DNA from: Micromonospora globbae
GTDB taxonomy: Bacteria > Actinomycetota > Actinomycetes > Mycobacteriales > Micromonosporaceae
Assembly (NCBI RefSeq): GCF_003610785.1
Contig: NZ_RAQQ01000011.1
Coordinates: forward strand, 62,001-126,000
Direction of reading: 5' to 3'
DNA: 64,000 nt
Positions 41,650 to 49,185 of the stretch are shown here, piece after piece; positions within the stretch are counted from its first letter, which is position 1, and each line of letters starts with the position of its first letter. A program made the position numbers and the translations under genes. A model generated the notes under the pieces. The model saw only the letters and a list, made by a program, of their open reading frames with translations. It searched no databases and was not told the origin of the DNA.

Positions 41650-42480
41650 TCACGCCCCCTGCGCGGCGGTGTCGGTCATGCCCCGGACCACGATCACCGG
41701 CGAGGGCGCGTGGTAGAGCAGCGACTGCGCCACCGCGCCGAGCATTCCCCGTCCCGGCTCGTCGCCGCGGGCCGCGACCATCGCCACCTGCGCGGACCGG
41801 GACTGCTCGACCAGGACGCCGCCCGGGTCCCCGCGGATGGTGTGGCACTCGGTGGGCACCTCGGGGTGCCGTCCGGCGTACCGCCCGACAACCTCGGTGA
41901 GCTGCCGCTTCACCTCGTCGTCGTCCTCGTCCTGCTCGGTGACGCGCAGGGCGAGCAGTCGGGCGTTGCGCCGGCCGGCGCACTCGAGGGCCCACTCGAG
42001 GGCGCGGTTCGAGCTGGGGGAGCCGTCCACGCCGACGAGCACCGGGCCCTGCGGCGGCGGCTCCCGGCGGACCACCAGCACCGGGCAGCTCGCCCGGGCG
42101 GCGAGTTGCACGGCCGGCGCGTCGGCCGGCACGCAGTCGGCGCAGGTGGCCATCCCGCCGTCGCCGACGGCGAGCAGGAACGCCCGTTCCGACCGGCGCA
42201 GCAGGACGGGCACCCGCGGGCCCTCGACGATCTCACCGGTGACCGTCAGCTCCGGTTCGACGTCGCGGGCCAGGTCGTTGGCCCGGGCGATCAGGTCCTC
42301 CGCCTCGTCGCGTGGCGCCGCCACGGTGTCCGCCGCGAACGCGGCGGCCCAGTCGAACGCGTGCACGAGGTGCAGCGACCGGCCGTGCGCGGCGGCCTCC
42401 TGTGCGGCGATCCGGACCACGGGGAGGTTGCGGGCGGAGCCGAGGCCGACCATCACGGCTTGACCGGCGGCTGCGGTCAT
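41650..42480 (-). CDS. Second universal stress protein, tandem-domain
   Basis: A 276-residue protein of two USP-type domains. The N-terminal half (QAVMVGLGSARNLPVVRIAA) has lost the usual ATP-binding glycine pattern and instead carries ATCADCVPADAP. The C-terminal half keeps PVLVGVDGSPSSNRALEWAL and a partial G-rich end (ARGDEPGRGMLGAVAQSLLY). The ATG at 42480 is chosen over the one six bases earlier because GGGAGG is eight bases upstream. It precedes phosphoketolase on the same strand with a 123-base gap. Confidence 0.88.
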   Translation of the reverse strand: MTAAAGQAVMVGLGSARNLPVVRIAAQEAAAHGRSLHLVHAFDWAAAFAADTVAAPRDEAEDLIARANDLARDVEPELTVTGEIVEGPRVPVLLRRSERAFLLAVGDGGMATCADCVPADAPAVQLAARASCPVLVVRREPPPQGPVLVGVDGSPSSNRALEWALECAGRRNARLLALRVTEQDEDDDEVKRQLTEVVGRYAGRHPEVPTECHTIRGDPGGVLVEQSRSAQVAMVAARGDEPGRGMLGAVAQSLLYHAPSPVIVVRGMTDTAAQGA

Positions 42481-42581
42481 CGACATCACCTCCCGGGCGT
42501 CGCGACCGGCACGACCACGCTTCCCTCGACCGAGGGTAGTCGTGCGGCCGTCCCGGCGGGTCGGTTCGTCAGCGCCGCATC

Positions 42582-42628
42582 TGTCAACAAGGGTTGACAC
42601 GAGCCATACTGTCAACGTAAGTTGACAG
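42582..42628 (+). promoter_or_regulatory. Paired operators on a leaderless promoter
   Basis: Two inverted repeats share one architecture: TGTCAAC-AAGG-GTTGACA (42582-42599) and CTGTCAAC-GTAA-GTTGACAG (42609-42628). The TTGACA of the first serves as -35 (42594-42599); a TAAGTT -10 (42618-42623) lies inside the second, placing the transcription start at or beside the ATG at 42630. There is no ribosome site. The HTH protein encoded next is the obvious binder. Confidence 0.75.
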
Positions 42629-42629
42629 C

Positions 42630-42866
42630 ATGAATCAGGCGACGGAACTCGCAGCGGCCGCCGGCAGCGCCGACCCCCGGGTCGGGCTCCGCGCCGTCCG
42701 CGCGCTGCGCCGGCTGCTCGAACGGCTCGAGGTGGTCCAGGTGGACAACGCCCGACGGCAGGGCTGGTCCTGGCAGGAGATCGCCGACGCGCTCGAGGTC
42801 AGCCGGCAGGCGGTCCACAAGAAGCACGCCGGGCGACCGGCGGTCCCCACCTCCTGGGAGGCGTGA
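42630..42866 (+). CDS. Small HTH regulator coupled to a Clp N-domain protein
   Basis: A 78-residue DNA-binding protein. A helical first half (VGLRAVRALRRLLERLEVVQ) is followed by a helix-turn-helix GWSWQEIADALEVSRQAVHK and a short tail. Two identical-type inverted repeats cover its promoter up to the ATG, so autorepression is very likely. The mRNA appears leaderless. Its stop overlaps the next start (TGATG). In mycobacteria a similar HTH is fused in one chain to ClpC-like N-domains in ClpC2; here the two parts are separate genes. Confidence 0.85.
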   Translation: MNQATELAAAAGSADPRVGLRAVRALRRLLERLEVVQVDNARRQGWSWQEIADALEVSRQAVHKKHAGRPAVPTSWEA

Positions 42867-43447
42867 TGTTCGAACGGTTCACCGATCGGGCCCGCGAAAC
42901 CGTGCGTCGGGCCCGGGACGAGGCCCGCGCCGAAGGCCAGCGGCCGGTGGGCACCGAGCACCTGCTGCTCGCCCTGCTCGCCGACGAGGACGGTCTCGCC
43001 AGCCGGCTGCTGACCGACGCCGGCGTCACGGCCGACGACCTGCGCCGGCGCATCCGCCGGCACACCGAGTCCGGCGGCGTCGGCCTCGGCGACGCCGACG
43101 CCGCCGCGCTGCGGGAGATCGGCATCGACCTGGCCGCGATCGTGGCCCGCATCGAGGAGACCTTCGGCCCCGACGCGCTGCGCGAGGCGGAGCCGGAGCG
43201 GCCCCGCCGCTGGGGCCGGCGCCGCCGCTACACCGGCGGCCCGTTCTCACCCCGCTCCAAGAAGGTGCTGGAGCTGTCGCTGCGCGAGGCGATCCGGCTG
43301 CGGCACCGGCACATCGGGACCGAGCACATCCTGCTCGGCCTGCTCCGCGAGGGCCACGGCCTCGCCGCGCTCGTGCTCACCGAGGCCGGCATCGAACTCG
43401 GCGACCTGCGCCGCCGGGTGGAGGCGGCGCTGCGTACGGCGGCCTGA
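42866..43447 (+). CDS. Stand-alone double ClpC N-domain protein (ClpC2-like)
   Basis: A 193-residue protein made of two Clp repeats and nothing else: MFERFTDRARETVRRARDEA ... VGTEHLLLALLADEDGLASR and FSPRSKKVLELSLREAIRLR ... HIGTEHILLGLLREGHGLAA, joined by a longer, Arg-rich linker (RPRRWGRRRRYTGG). There is no ATPase module. It mirrors the N-terminal domain of ClpC1, including Phe2, the region that binds cyclomarin-type antibiotics. By analogy with mycobacterial ClpC2 it may soak up such ligands or sense them through the coupled HTH protein. ATG at 42866; a GTG three bases earlier is possible. Confidence 0.88.
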   Translation: MFERFTDRARETVRRARDEARAEGQRPVGTEHLLLALLADEDGLASRLLTDAGVTADDLRRRIRRHTESGGVGLGDADAAALREIGIDLAAIVARIEETFGPDALREAEPERPRRWGRRRRYTGGPFSPRSKKVLELSLREAIRLRHRHIGTEHILLGLLREGHGLAALVLTEAGIELGDLRRRVEAALRTAA

Positions 43448-43553
43448 CCGGCCACCCCCACGACCCGCCACGCTCGTAAACCTGTCTGTGGCGCTCGCGA
43501 CGCCGCCCCCGTCGTGGCTCGCGGGGCGGTCCCGGTTGCTGCACACTGGCGCC

Positions 43554-44558
43554 GTGACTGCGCAAGGGCGGGGGCGGCCCGCGAGCGACGACGGCGGGTT
43601 GCGCTCCGCCGTGGTCGTCAACCCGGTGAAGGTGGCCGATCTGGCCGGGCTGCGGCGTACGGTCACCGACGCCCTCGCCGCCGCCGGCTGGCCAGAGCCG
43701 CTGTGGTACGAGACCACCGTGGCCGACCCGGGCCGCGGGCAGACGCAGGAGGCGGTCCGCGCCGGCGTGGACGTGGTCTTCGCCTGCGGCGGCGACGGCA
43801 CCGTGATGTCCTGCGTCAGCGCGCTCGTCGGCACCGACGTGGCGCTGGCCGTGCTGCCCCAGGGCACCGGCAACCTGCTCGCCGCCAACCTCGGGCTCTC
43901 CACCGACCTGGCCGCCGGTCTGGAGGTGGCCGTCGAGCGCGGCCGGCGCCTGCTCGACGTGGGCGAGGTCGACGGGCGCCACTTCACCGTGATGGCCGGC
44001 ATGGGCTTCGACGCGCAGATGCTCGCCGCCACCAGTGAGGCCACCAAGGCGCGGATCGGCTGGCCGGCGTACGTGGTGGGCGGGCTGCGGCACCTGCGCG
44101 ACCGGCCCATGCGGGTGTCGATCCGCATCGACGACCGCCCGCCGGTCCGCCGCCGCGCCCGCTCCGTGCTCATCGCCAACGTCGGGCGGCTCCAGGGCGG
44201 CATCCGGCTGCTCACCGAGGCCGAACCGGACGACGGCTGGCTCGACGTGGCGGTGCTCAGCCCGCGTACGCTGCGGGACTGGGCGGCCCTGGGCTGGGCC
44301 GTGATCCGCCGGCACGGCCGGGTGCCCCGCATGGAGGTCTTCCGCGGCCGGCGCGTCGTCGTCACGGCCGACCGTACGCAGCCCCGGGAACTCGACGGCG
44401 ACGTGATCGCCCCCAGCCGGCGGCTGCGCGCCGTGATCCGGCCGAAGGCGCTGTGGCTCTGCGTGCCGCAGCCCGAGCGGGCGCCGGACCTCGCCGTGGA
44501 CGCCGAGCGGGCCGCCGAACGCGGCGAACAGCTCGTCGAGGAGGCCCGCCGTGAGTAG
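43554..44558 (+). CDS. Diacylglycerol kinase/lipid kinase family protein
   Basis: A 334-residue DAGK-catalytic-domain protein that phosphorylates a lipid with ATP. The nucleotide motif is FACGGDGTVMSCVSALVGTD, followed by VLPQGTGNLLAANLGLSTDL and FTVMAGMGFDAQMLAATSEA; the C-terminal sandwich domain has VLIANVGRLQGGIRLLTEAE and PRELDGDVIAPSRRLR. This is the layout of DgkB/YegS-type kinases. The GTG at 43554 is chosen because upstream residues in the same frame look unnatural. Its end overlaps the next gene by eight bases. Confidence 0.92.
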   Translation: MTAQGRGRPASDDGGLRSAVVVNPVKVADLAGLRRTVTDALAAAGWPEPLWYETTVADPGRGQTQEAVRAGVDVVFACGGDGTVMSCVSALVGTDVALAVLPQGTGNLLAANLGLSTDLAAGLEVAVERGRRLLDVGEVDGRHFTVMAGMGFDAQMLAATSEATKARIGWPAYVVGGLRHLRDRPMRVSIRIDDRPPVRRRARSVLIANVGRLQGGIRLLTEAEPDDGWLDVAVLSPRTLRDWAALGWAVIRRHGRVPRMEVFRGRRVVVTADRTQPRELDGDVIAPSRRLRAVIRPKALWLCVPQPERAPDLAVDAERAAERGEQLVEEARRE

Positions 44559-45552
44559 CACCCGCATGGTGCCCGAGACCCGGCTCATGGCCGACGAGGA
44601 GCTCTCCGCCGACGACGCCTGGCGCACCCTGCGCCGGGAGGGCGGCTGGCACCTGCTGCGGGACGCGTTCATCCGGTTCCGCTACGGCGACGGGTTCAGC
44701 CACAGCCGCGCGTTCGCGTTCCAGCTCTGCCTCGCCGTGGTGCCGTTCCTGATCGCGCTCACCGGTCTCATCAGCGAACTGGGCGTGGAGGAGGGCGGCG
44801 AGGTCGTCGCCGACACCGTCCTGGCGCTCACACCCGGGGCCAGCGAGCCGGTGGTGGCCGAACTGCTCGGCGAGGGGGAGAGCACCGAGCGCGCCGGGGA
44901 GCTGGCGCTCACCCTCGGTCTGATCACCGGCCTGGTGGCGCTCACCACCACGATGGCCCAGATCGAGCGCGGCGCGAACCGGATCTACGGCGTGGAACGG
45001 GACCGGCCGGCGCTGTGGAAGTACGTGCGTGCCGCCGTCCTCGCGGTCACCGCCGGCGTGCCCGCCCTCACCGGGTTCCTGATCCTCGTCGGCGGCGGGC
45101 CCATGGGCGACTCCGTCCAGCGGCACTACGCGTGGGGCCAGGGCGTCCACGGAATCTGGGACGTCGTCCGCTGGCCGCTGAGCCTGGCGTTGACCGTGCT
45201 CGCGGTGGCCGTGCTCTTCCGGCACGCGCCACGGCGCCGGCAGCCGGGCCTGTCCTGGCTGTTCTTCGGCGCCGGCATCGCCACCGTGCTGTGGTGGCTG
45301 GCCAGCCTGCTGCTCGCCGCGTACGTGCGCTTCAGCGACGCGTTCGGCCAGACGTACGGCGCGCTGACCGGGATCATGGCGCTGCTCCTGTGGGCCAACC
45401 TCACCGGCGTGGCGCTCTTCGGCGGGCTGGCCTTCGCCGCGCAGCTGGAGGCGCTGCGGATCGGGGTGCAGGAACCCGCCCAGCCGGACCTGTGGGAGCC
45501 CGAGGCCGAGCGCGCGGAGATCCTCGACACCGGCGAGATGACCGCCCTCTGA
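44551..45552 (+). CDS. YihY/BrkB family membrane protein
   Basis: A 333-residue inner-membrane protein with six helices of the YihY/virulence-factor BrkB family. The family start is visible as GFSHSRAFAFQLCLAVVPFL, then TTTMAQIERGANRIYGVERD, and the end ALTGIMALLLWANLTGVALF GGL region. Function is not settled; members have been proposed to move phospholipids or other envelope compounds. It overlaps the diacylglycerol kinase gene and is followed by a lipid-phosphatase gene, which supports a lipid role. GTG start at 44551. Confidence 0.92.
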   Translation: MSSTRMVPETRLMADEELSADDAWRTLRREGGWHLLRDAFIRFRYGDGFSHSRAFAFQLCLAVVPFLIALTGLISELGVEEGGEVVADTVLALTPGASEPVVAELLGEGESTERAGELALTLGLITGLVALTTTMAQIERGANRIYGVERDRPALWKYVRAAVLAVTAGVPALTGFLILVGGGPMGDSVQRHYAWGQGVHGIWDVVRWPLSLALTVLAVAVLFRHAPRRRQPGLSWLFFGAGIATVLWWLASLLLAAYVRFSDAFGQTYGALTGIMALLLWANLTGVALFGGLAFAAQLEALRIGVQEPAQPDLWEPEAERAEILDTGEMTAL

Positions 45553-45649
45553 CCCGCCCGCCACCCGCGCCGGGCCGTCCGGCCGCCGGTGTACGCGCCG
45601 CCCGAATCGGGTACAGCCGCCTCGCCGATGCGGGTGAGGGAGGTACGGG

Positions 45650-47140
45650 GTGACCACGGTCAGAGAGGCACTGCGGCGACCGATCGGGCACTTCGCCGAG
45701 CGGAGCCTCGCCGGGCTCGTGGCGGTCACCGGTGCCGGCGCCGCCTTCGGTCTGCTGCTCATGCTGGTCCGGTTCCGCTGGGGCCCGTTGCAGGACGCCG
45801 ACCGCGCGATCGCCCAATGGTGCAACGACCTCGTCGCGCCGCACGACCCCCTCGTGACCGTGCTCCAGGCGGTCACCGACCTCGGCGGACGGCCGATCCT
45901 GATCTGGCTGGTCACCATCGCCGTGGTCGGGCTGCTGATCCGCCGCCAGCCCCGGCTGGCCGTGTACCTGATCGTCACGGGCGCCGGCGGACTGATCCTC
46001 GACCCGTCCCTGAAGACGCTCGTCGGCCGGCTCCGTCCGGTGGTCGACGTGCCGGTCGCCAGCGCGCCGGGCAACAGCTTCCCCAGCGGGCACGCCCTCG
46101 GCTCGTTCGTGGCGTACGGGGCACTGGTGCTGGTCTTCCTGCCGGCGCTGGCGCCCCGCTGGCGCCGCCCGGCCATCGGCCTGGCCGCCACGCTCGTGCT
46201 CCTCATCGGGCTGACCCGCATCGCGCTGGGCGTGCACTTCGTCTCCGACGTGCTCGCCGGCTGGCTGCTCGGCGCGGCCTGGCTCGGCGTCACCGCGTAC
46301 GCCTTCCGGCTGTGGCGGCGCGAACGCGGCCGCCCGGCGCCGCCGCTGACCGAGGGGCTGGAGCCGGAGGCGGGACGCGACATCGCCCCGGCCCCGGCCG
46401 AGGAACAGGTGCTGGCCCATCCGCGCTCCGCGGTGGCGGAACTGCTCGTCGGCTGGGTCCTGGTCTTCGGGGCGCTCTACGGCTTCGGCATGTACGTCAG
46501 CTACCACGCCAAGGGGACGTTCCTCGCGACCCTCGACACCGAGGTGCCGCTCTGGTTCGCGCAGCGGCACACCCCGGCCCTGACCGAGCTGAGCTGGTGG
46601 TGGAGCAAGTTCGGCGACACCCACGCGATCCTGCTCGTCTCGATGGTGTTCTGCCCGTTGGTGCTCGCGGTGTGGCGGCGGTGGCGGCCGGTGCTGTTCG
46701 TGGCGCTGGCCATGTTCGGCGAGCTGAGCCTCTTCCTCGCCTCGGCCCACGCCGTCGACCGCCCCCGCCCGCCGGTGGAGAACCTGGACGGTCCCATGCC
46801 CACCTCGTCGTTCCCGTCCGGGCACATCGCCGCGACGATCTGCCTCTACACGGCCATCGCCGTGCTGGTCATGGCCCGCACCGACCGCTGGTGGCGGTGG
46901 CTGAGCGTGGTGCTGGCCGTGGTCATGCCGCTGGGTGTGGCCACCTCCCGCATGTACCGCGGCATGCACCACCCCACCGACTTCCTGGGGGCGATCCTGC
47001 TCGGCGCGCTCTGGATCGGCCTGCTCTACTGGGTGATCCGCCCCAACGCCGACGTGCGCGAGGGCAACCGGCCGAGCATCGAGGCGACGGACGTGTCCCG
47101 CCTCGACGACGAGCTGGCCCGCGCCGCCCGGGCGGACTGA
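45650..47140 (+). CDS. Tandem PAP2 membrane lipid phosphatase
   Basis: A 496-residue polytopic protein with two complete PAP2 phosphatase domains. Domain 1 (about residues 20-220) has KTLVGRLRPV, SFPSGHALGSF and TRIALGVHFVSDVLAG. Domain 2 (about 270-470) has VDRPRPPVENLDG, SFPSGHIAATICLY and SRMYRGMHHPTDFLGA. These are the three-part KxxxxxxRP/PSGH/SRxxxxxHxxxD signatures (the second domain starts DRPRP with an arginine-proline but no visible lysine). It should remove phosphate from phosphatidic acid or isoprenyl phosphates outside the membrane. GTG start at 45650; next gene follows after three bases. Confidence 0.92.
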   Translation: MTTVREALRRPIGHFAERSLAGLVAVTGAGAAFGLLLMLVRFRWGPLQDADRAIAQWCNDLVAPHDPLVTVLQAVTDLGGRPILIWLVTIAVVGLLIRRQPRLAVYLIVTGAGGLILDPSLKTLVGRLRPVVDVPVASAPGNSFPSGHALGSFVAYGALVLVFLPALAPRWRRPAIGLAATLVLLIGLTRIALGVHFVSDVLAGWLLGAAWLGVTAYAFRLWRRERGRPAPPLTEGLEPEAGRDIAPAPAEEQVLAHPRSAVAELLVGWVLVFGALYGFGMYVSYHAKGTFLATLDTEVPLWFAQRHTPALTELSWWWSKFGDTHAILLVSMVFCPLVLAVWRRWRPVLFVALAMFGELSLFLASAHAVDRPRPPVENLDGPMPTSSFPSGHIAATICLYTAIAVLVMARTDRWWRWLSVVLAVVMPLGVATSRMYRGMHHPTDFLGAILLGALWIGLLYWVIRPNADVREGNRPSIEATDVSRLDDELARAARAD

Positions 47141-47143
47141 GCC

Positions 47144-47944
47144 GTGCTGCGGGTGATGACCTGGAACATCCGTACCGGCGGGCGCGACGGCGACGGCACC
47201 GACCGGCGGGACGCGATCGTCGAGGTGATCTCGGCCGAGCGCCCCGACGTGCTGCTGCTCCAGGAGCTGCGCGGTTTCGGCGCCGACGGGGTGCTGGACA
47301 CGTTCGCCGATCGGCTGGGCATGCGCCCCCACCTGGCCCGCAGCTGCCTGGGTCAGCCGGTGGCCGTCCTGGTGCGCCCGCCGCTGCGCACCCTCGCGGC
47401 CGGCCCGCTGCGCCGGCCGTTCCACCACGCGGCGTCACGGGTCGTGCTGGCGACCGACGCCGGGCCGCTCACCGTGCTGGGCACGCACCTCAGCCCGTAC
47501 TCCGGCGGCTGGCGGCGCGTCGAGGTGGACTGGCTGGCCCGGGCCGTCCGCCGGGCGCCGGACGGGCTGGCCCTCGTCGGCGGGGACCTGAACAGCCTCG
47601 ACCCGGCGACCGACCACACCGCGCGGCTCGCGTCGCTGGCCCCGCCGTACCGGCGCCGGCACCTGCGCCGCGACGGGCGCACCGTGGACACCCGGGCGGT
47701 GGCGGTGCTGCTCGCCACCGGCCTCGTGGACCTGTGGCGGGCGGCCGGCGGGCCGGACGAGGGGTTGACCGTGCCCACCCGGCACGGCGGGGGCGAGTTC
47801 ACCGGCATGCGGCTGGACTACCTGCTCGGCGGCCCGCCGCTGGCCGCGCGGGTGCGGGACTGCCGGGTCGTCCGGGGTGGGGTCGCGGATCACGCCTCCG
47901 ACCACTATCCGCTGGTGGCGGACGTGGCGCTGGCCGCTGCCTGA
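47144..47944 (+). CDS. Endonuclease/exonuclease/phosphatase family protein
   Basis: A 266-residue EEP-fold phosphoesterase. The four landmarks are VMTWNIRTGGRDGDG, VLLLQELRGF (metal-binding Glu), VGGDLNSLDPATD and the C-terminal DYLLGGPP ... GVADHASDHYPLV with the catalytic Asp-His pair. No signal peptide. With the preceding lipid phosphatase, BrkB-like protein and lipid kinase it completes a likely operon, so a phospholipid or sphingomyelinase-like substrate is more probable than DNA, but this is inference. GTG start at 47144. Confidence 0.88.
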   Translation: MLRVMTWNIRTGGRDGDGTDRRDAIVEVISAERPDVLLLQELRGFGADGVLDTFADRLGMRPHLARSCLGQPVAVLVRPPLRTLAAGPLRRPFHHAASRVVLATDAGPLTVLGTHLSPYSGGWRRVEVDWLARAVRRAPDGLALVGGDLNSLDPATDHTARLASLAPPYRRRHLRRDGRTVDTRAVAVLLATGLVDLWRAAGGPDEGLTVPTRHGGGEFTGMRLDYLLGGPPLAARVRDCRVVRGGVADHASDHYPLVADVALAAA

Positions 47945-48030
47945 CGGGGCGTCCCGGGCTGGCTGGCCGTGTCCGGGGCTGGGCGGCCGTGTCGGCTGGC
48001 TGGCCGTGCCGGCTGACGGGCCTCGCCGGG

Positions 48031-48150
48031 TCAGAACACGAGGTTGACCAGGACGGTGAGCACCACCGAGGCGAGCACCGAGAAGAGGATCATCAGCAGG
48101 CAGCCGAGGCCGCCGCCGAGCGGGCGGATCTCGACGTTCCCGATGCGCAT
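48031..48150 (-). CDS. Tiny single-helix membrane protein
   Basis: A 39-residue protein: MRIGNVEIRPLGGGLGC followed by one membrane helix LLMILFSVLASVVLTVLVNL. The ATG at 48150 has GGAGGG six bases upstream. The size, clear ribosome site and glycine turn before the helix suggest a real small protein, likely conserved in actinomycetes, with unknown function. Confidence 0.7.
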   Translation of the reverse strand: MRIGNVEIRPLGGGLGCLLMILFSVLASVVLTVLVNLVF

Positions 48151-48296
48151 CGGTCTCCCTCCGTCGGTGCCGGGGCCCCAGGCCGCACGGCCGCTGCCGC
48201 GCCGCGGCCGTGCGGCCGCTCGCGGTGTCGCCTTCATACCCGCCCGGCGCTGCTTTAGAGCTGATGTCCTTTGGAACCAGCCTCCGAGCGGGCTCC

Positions 48297-48330
48297 GCGT
48301 CCGAGCCGGCTCAGCGTCCGAGCCGGCTCA
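48297..48330. repeat. 17-bp tandem duplication at the end of the hydrolase gene
   Basis: GCGTCCGAGCCGGCTCA occurs twice in tandem (48297-48313 and 48314-48330); the second copy ends in the stop codon of the minus-strand hydrolase. An inner palindrome GAGCCGGCTC is part of each unit. Confidence 0.7.
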
Positions 48331-49185
48331 CCCGTCGAGCACCCTCGACGTGTCCGCGATCAGGCGGCGGACCCCGGCGGCGACCTCCGCCGGGGCGGTG
48401 GTCGCCACGTTGTGCGCGGCGCCGGGCACCACGAGCGTCCGGGCGTGCGGAATCAACCGGGCCACCTCGTCCCGCCAGGCGGGCGGCACCACGGGGTCGC
48501 GCGCGCCGATCACCACCAGGGTCGGTGCCTCGACCCGCACCAGGTCCGCCTCGATGGCGTTGCCCACCGAGTACGACAGGGTGGCGGCCACCCGGCGCGG
48601 CCCGGCGTCCCACACGTCGCGCAGCAGGATGGGCGCCTGCGCCTTCGCCTCCCGCAGCGTGTCCACGAGCCAGCGGCCGAGCAGCGTACGCCGGGAGCGG
48701 GCGGTCGGGTCACCGGTCGGGCCGGCGAGCACCAGCGCCCGCACGGTCTCCGGGTGCCGGGCGGCGAGCGCGGCGGCGACCTCGGCGCCGAACGAGTGCC
48801 CGAGCACGCACACCCGCGGCAGCCGGTACGCGCGGAGCCACGCCGCGAGGTGCGCGGTGTGCTGGGCGACGTCGTACGTCCCGGCGGGGTGCGCCGTGAG
48901 CCCGAACCCGGGCAGGTCCGGCAGGTACACCGGGTGCGTCCGGGCCAGCGCGACGGCCAGGGGCGTGAGGTAGCGGTGCGAGACGGCCAGGCCGTGGACC
49001 AGGACCACCGGCGGTGCGCCGGTGCCCGGGTCCGGGCTCCGCCGGGTGTGCGTACGCAGCCCGTCGACCAGGCGCCACTCACTCGTCAGCCCCGCGGCGG
49101 GCTGCGGCGCCGCCATCGCGAGGCGCAGCTCCGCCATCGTGAACCGGCCGGCCGGGGTCGGCGTCGGCAGCCGTCTCCGGCTCAC
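48328..49185 (-). CDS. Alpha/beta hydrolase
   Basis: A 285-residue serine hydrolase. The oxyanion turn is VVLVHGLAVSHRYL, the nucleophile elbow CVLGHSFGAEVAAAL, the acid is in VIGARDPVVPP and the catalytic His in VPGAAHNVATTAP. Resembles lipases, epoxide hydrolases or C-C hydrolases; the substrate cannot be told. The GTG at 49185 overlaps the stop of the F420-type oxidoreductase gene (GTGA), so the pair is co-translated. An internal ATG near residue 17 is a possible later start. Confidence 0.9.
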   Translation of the reverse strand: MSRRRLPTPTPAGRFTMAELRLAMAAPQPAAGLTSEWRLVDGLRTHTRRSPDPGTGAPPVVLVHGLAVSHRYLTPLAVALARTHPVYLPDLPGFGLTAHPAGTYDVAQHTAHLAAWLRAYRLPRVCVLGHSFGAEVAAALAARHPETVRALVLAGPTGDPTARSRRTLLGRWLVDTLREAKAQAPILLRDVWDAGPRRVAATLSYSVGNAIEADLVRVEAPTLVVIGARDPVVPPAWRDEVARLIPHARTLVVPGAAHNVATTAPAEVAAGVRRLIADTSRVLDG

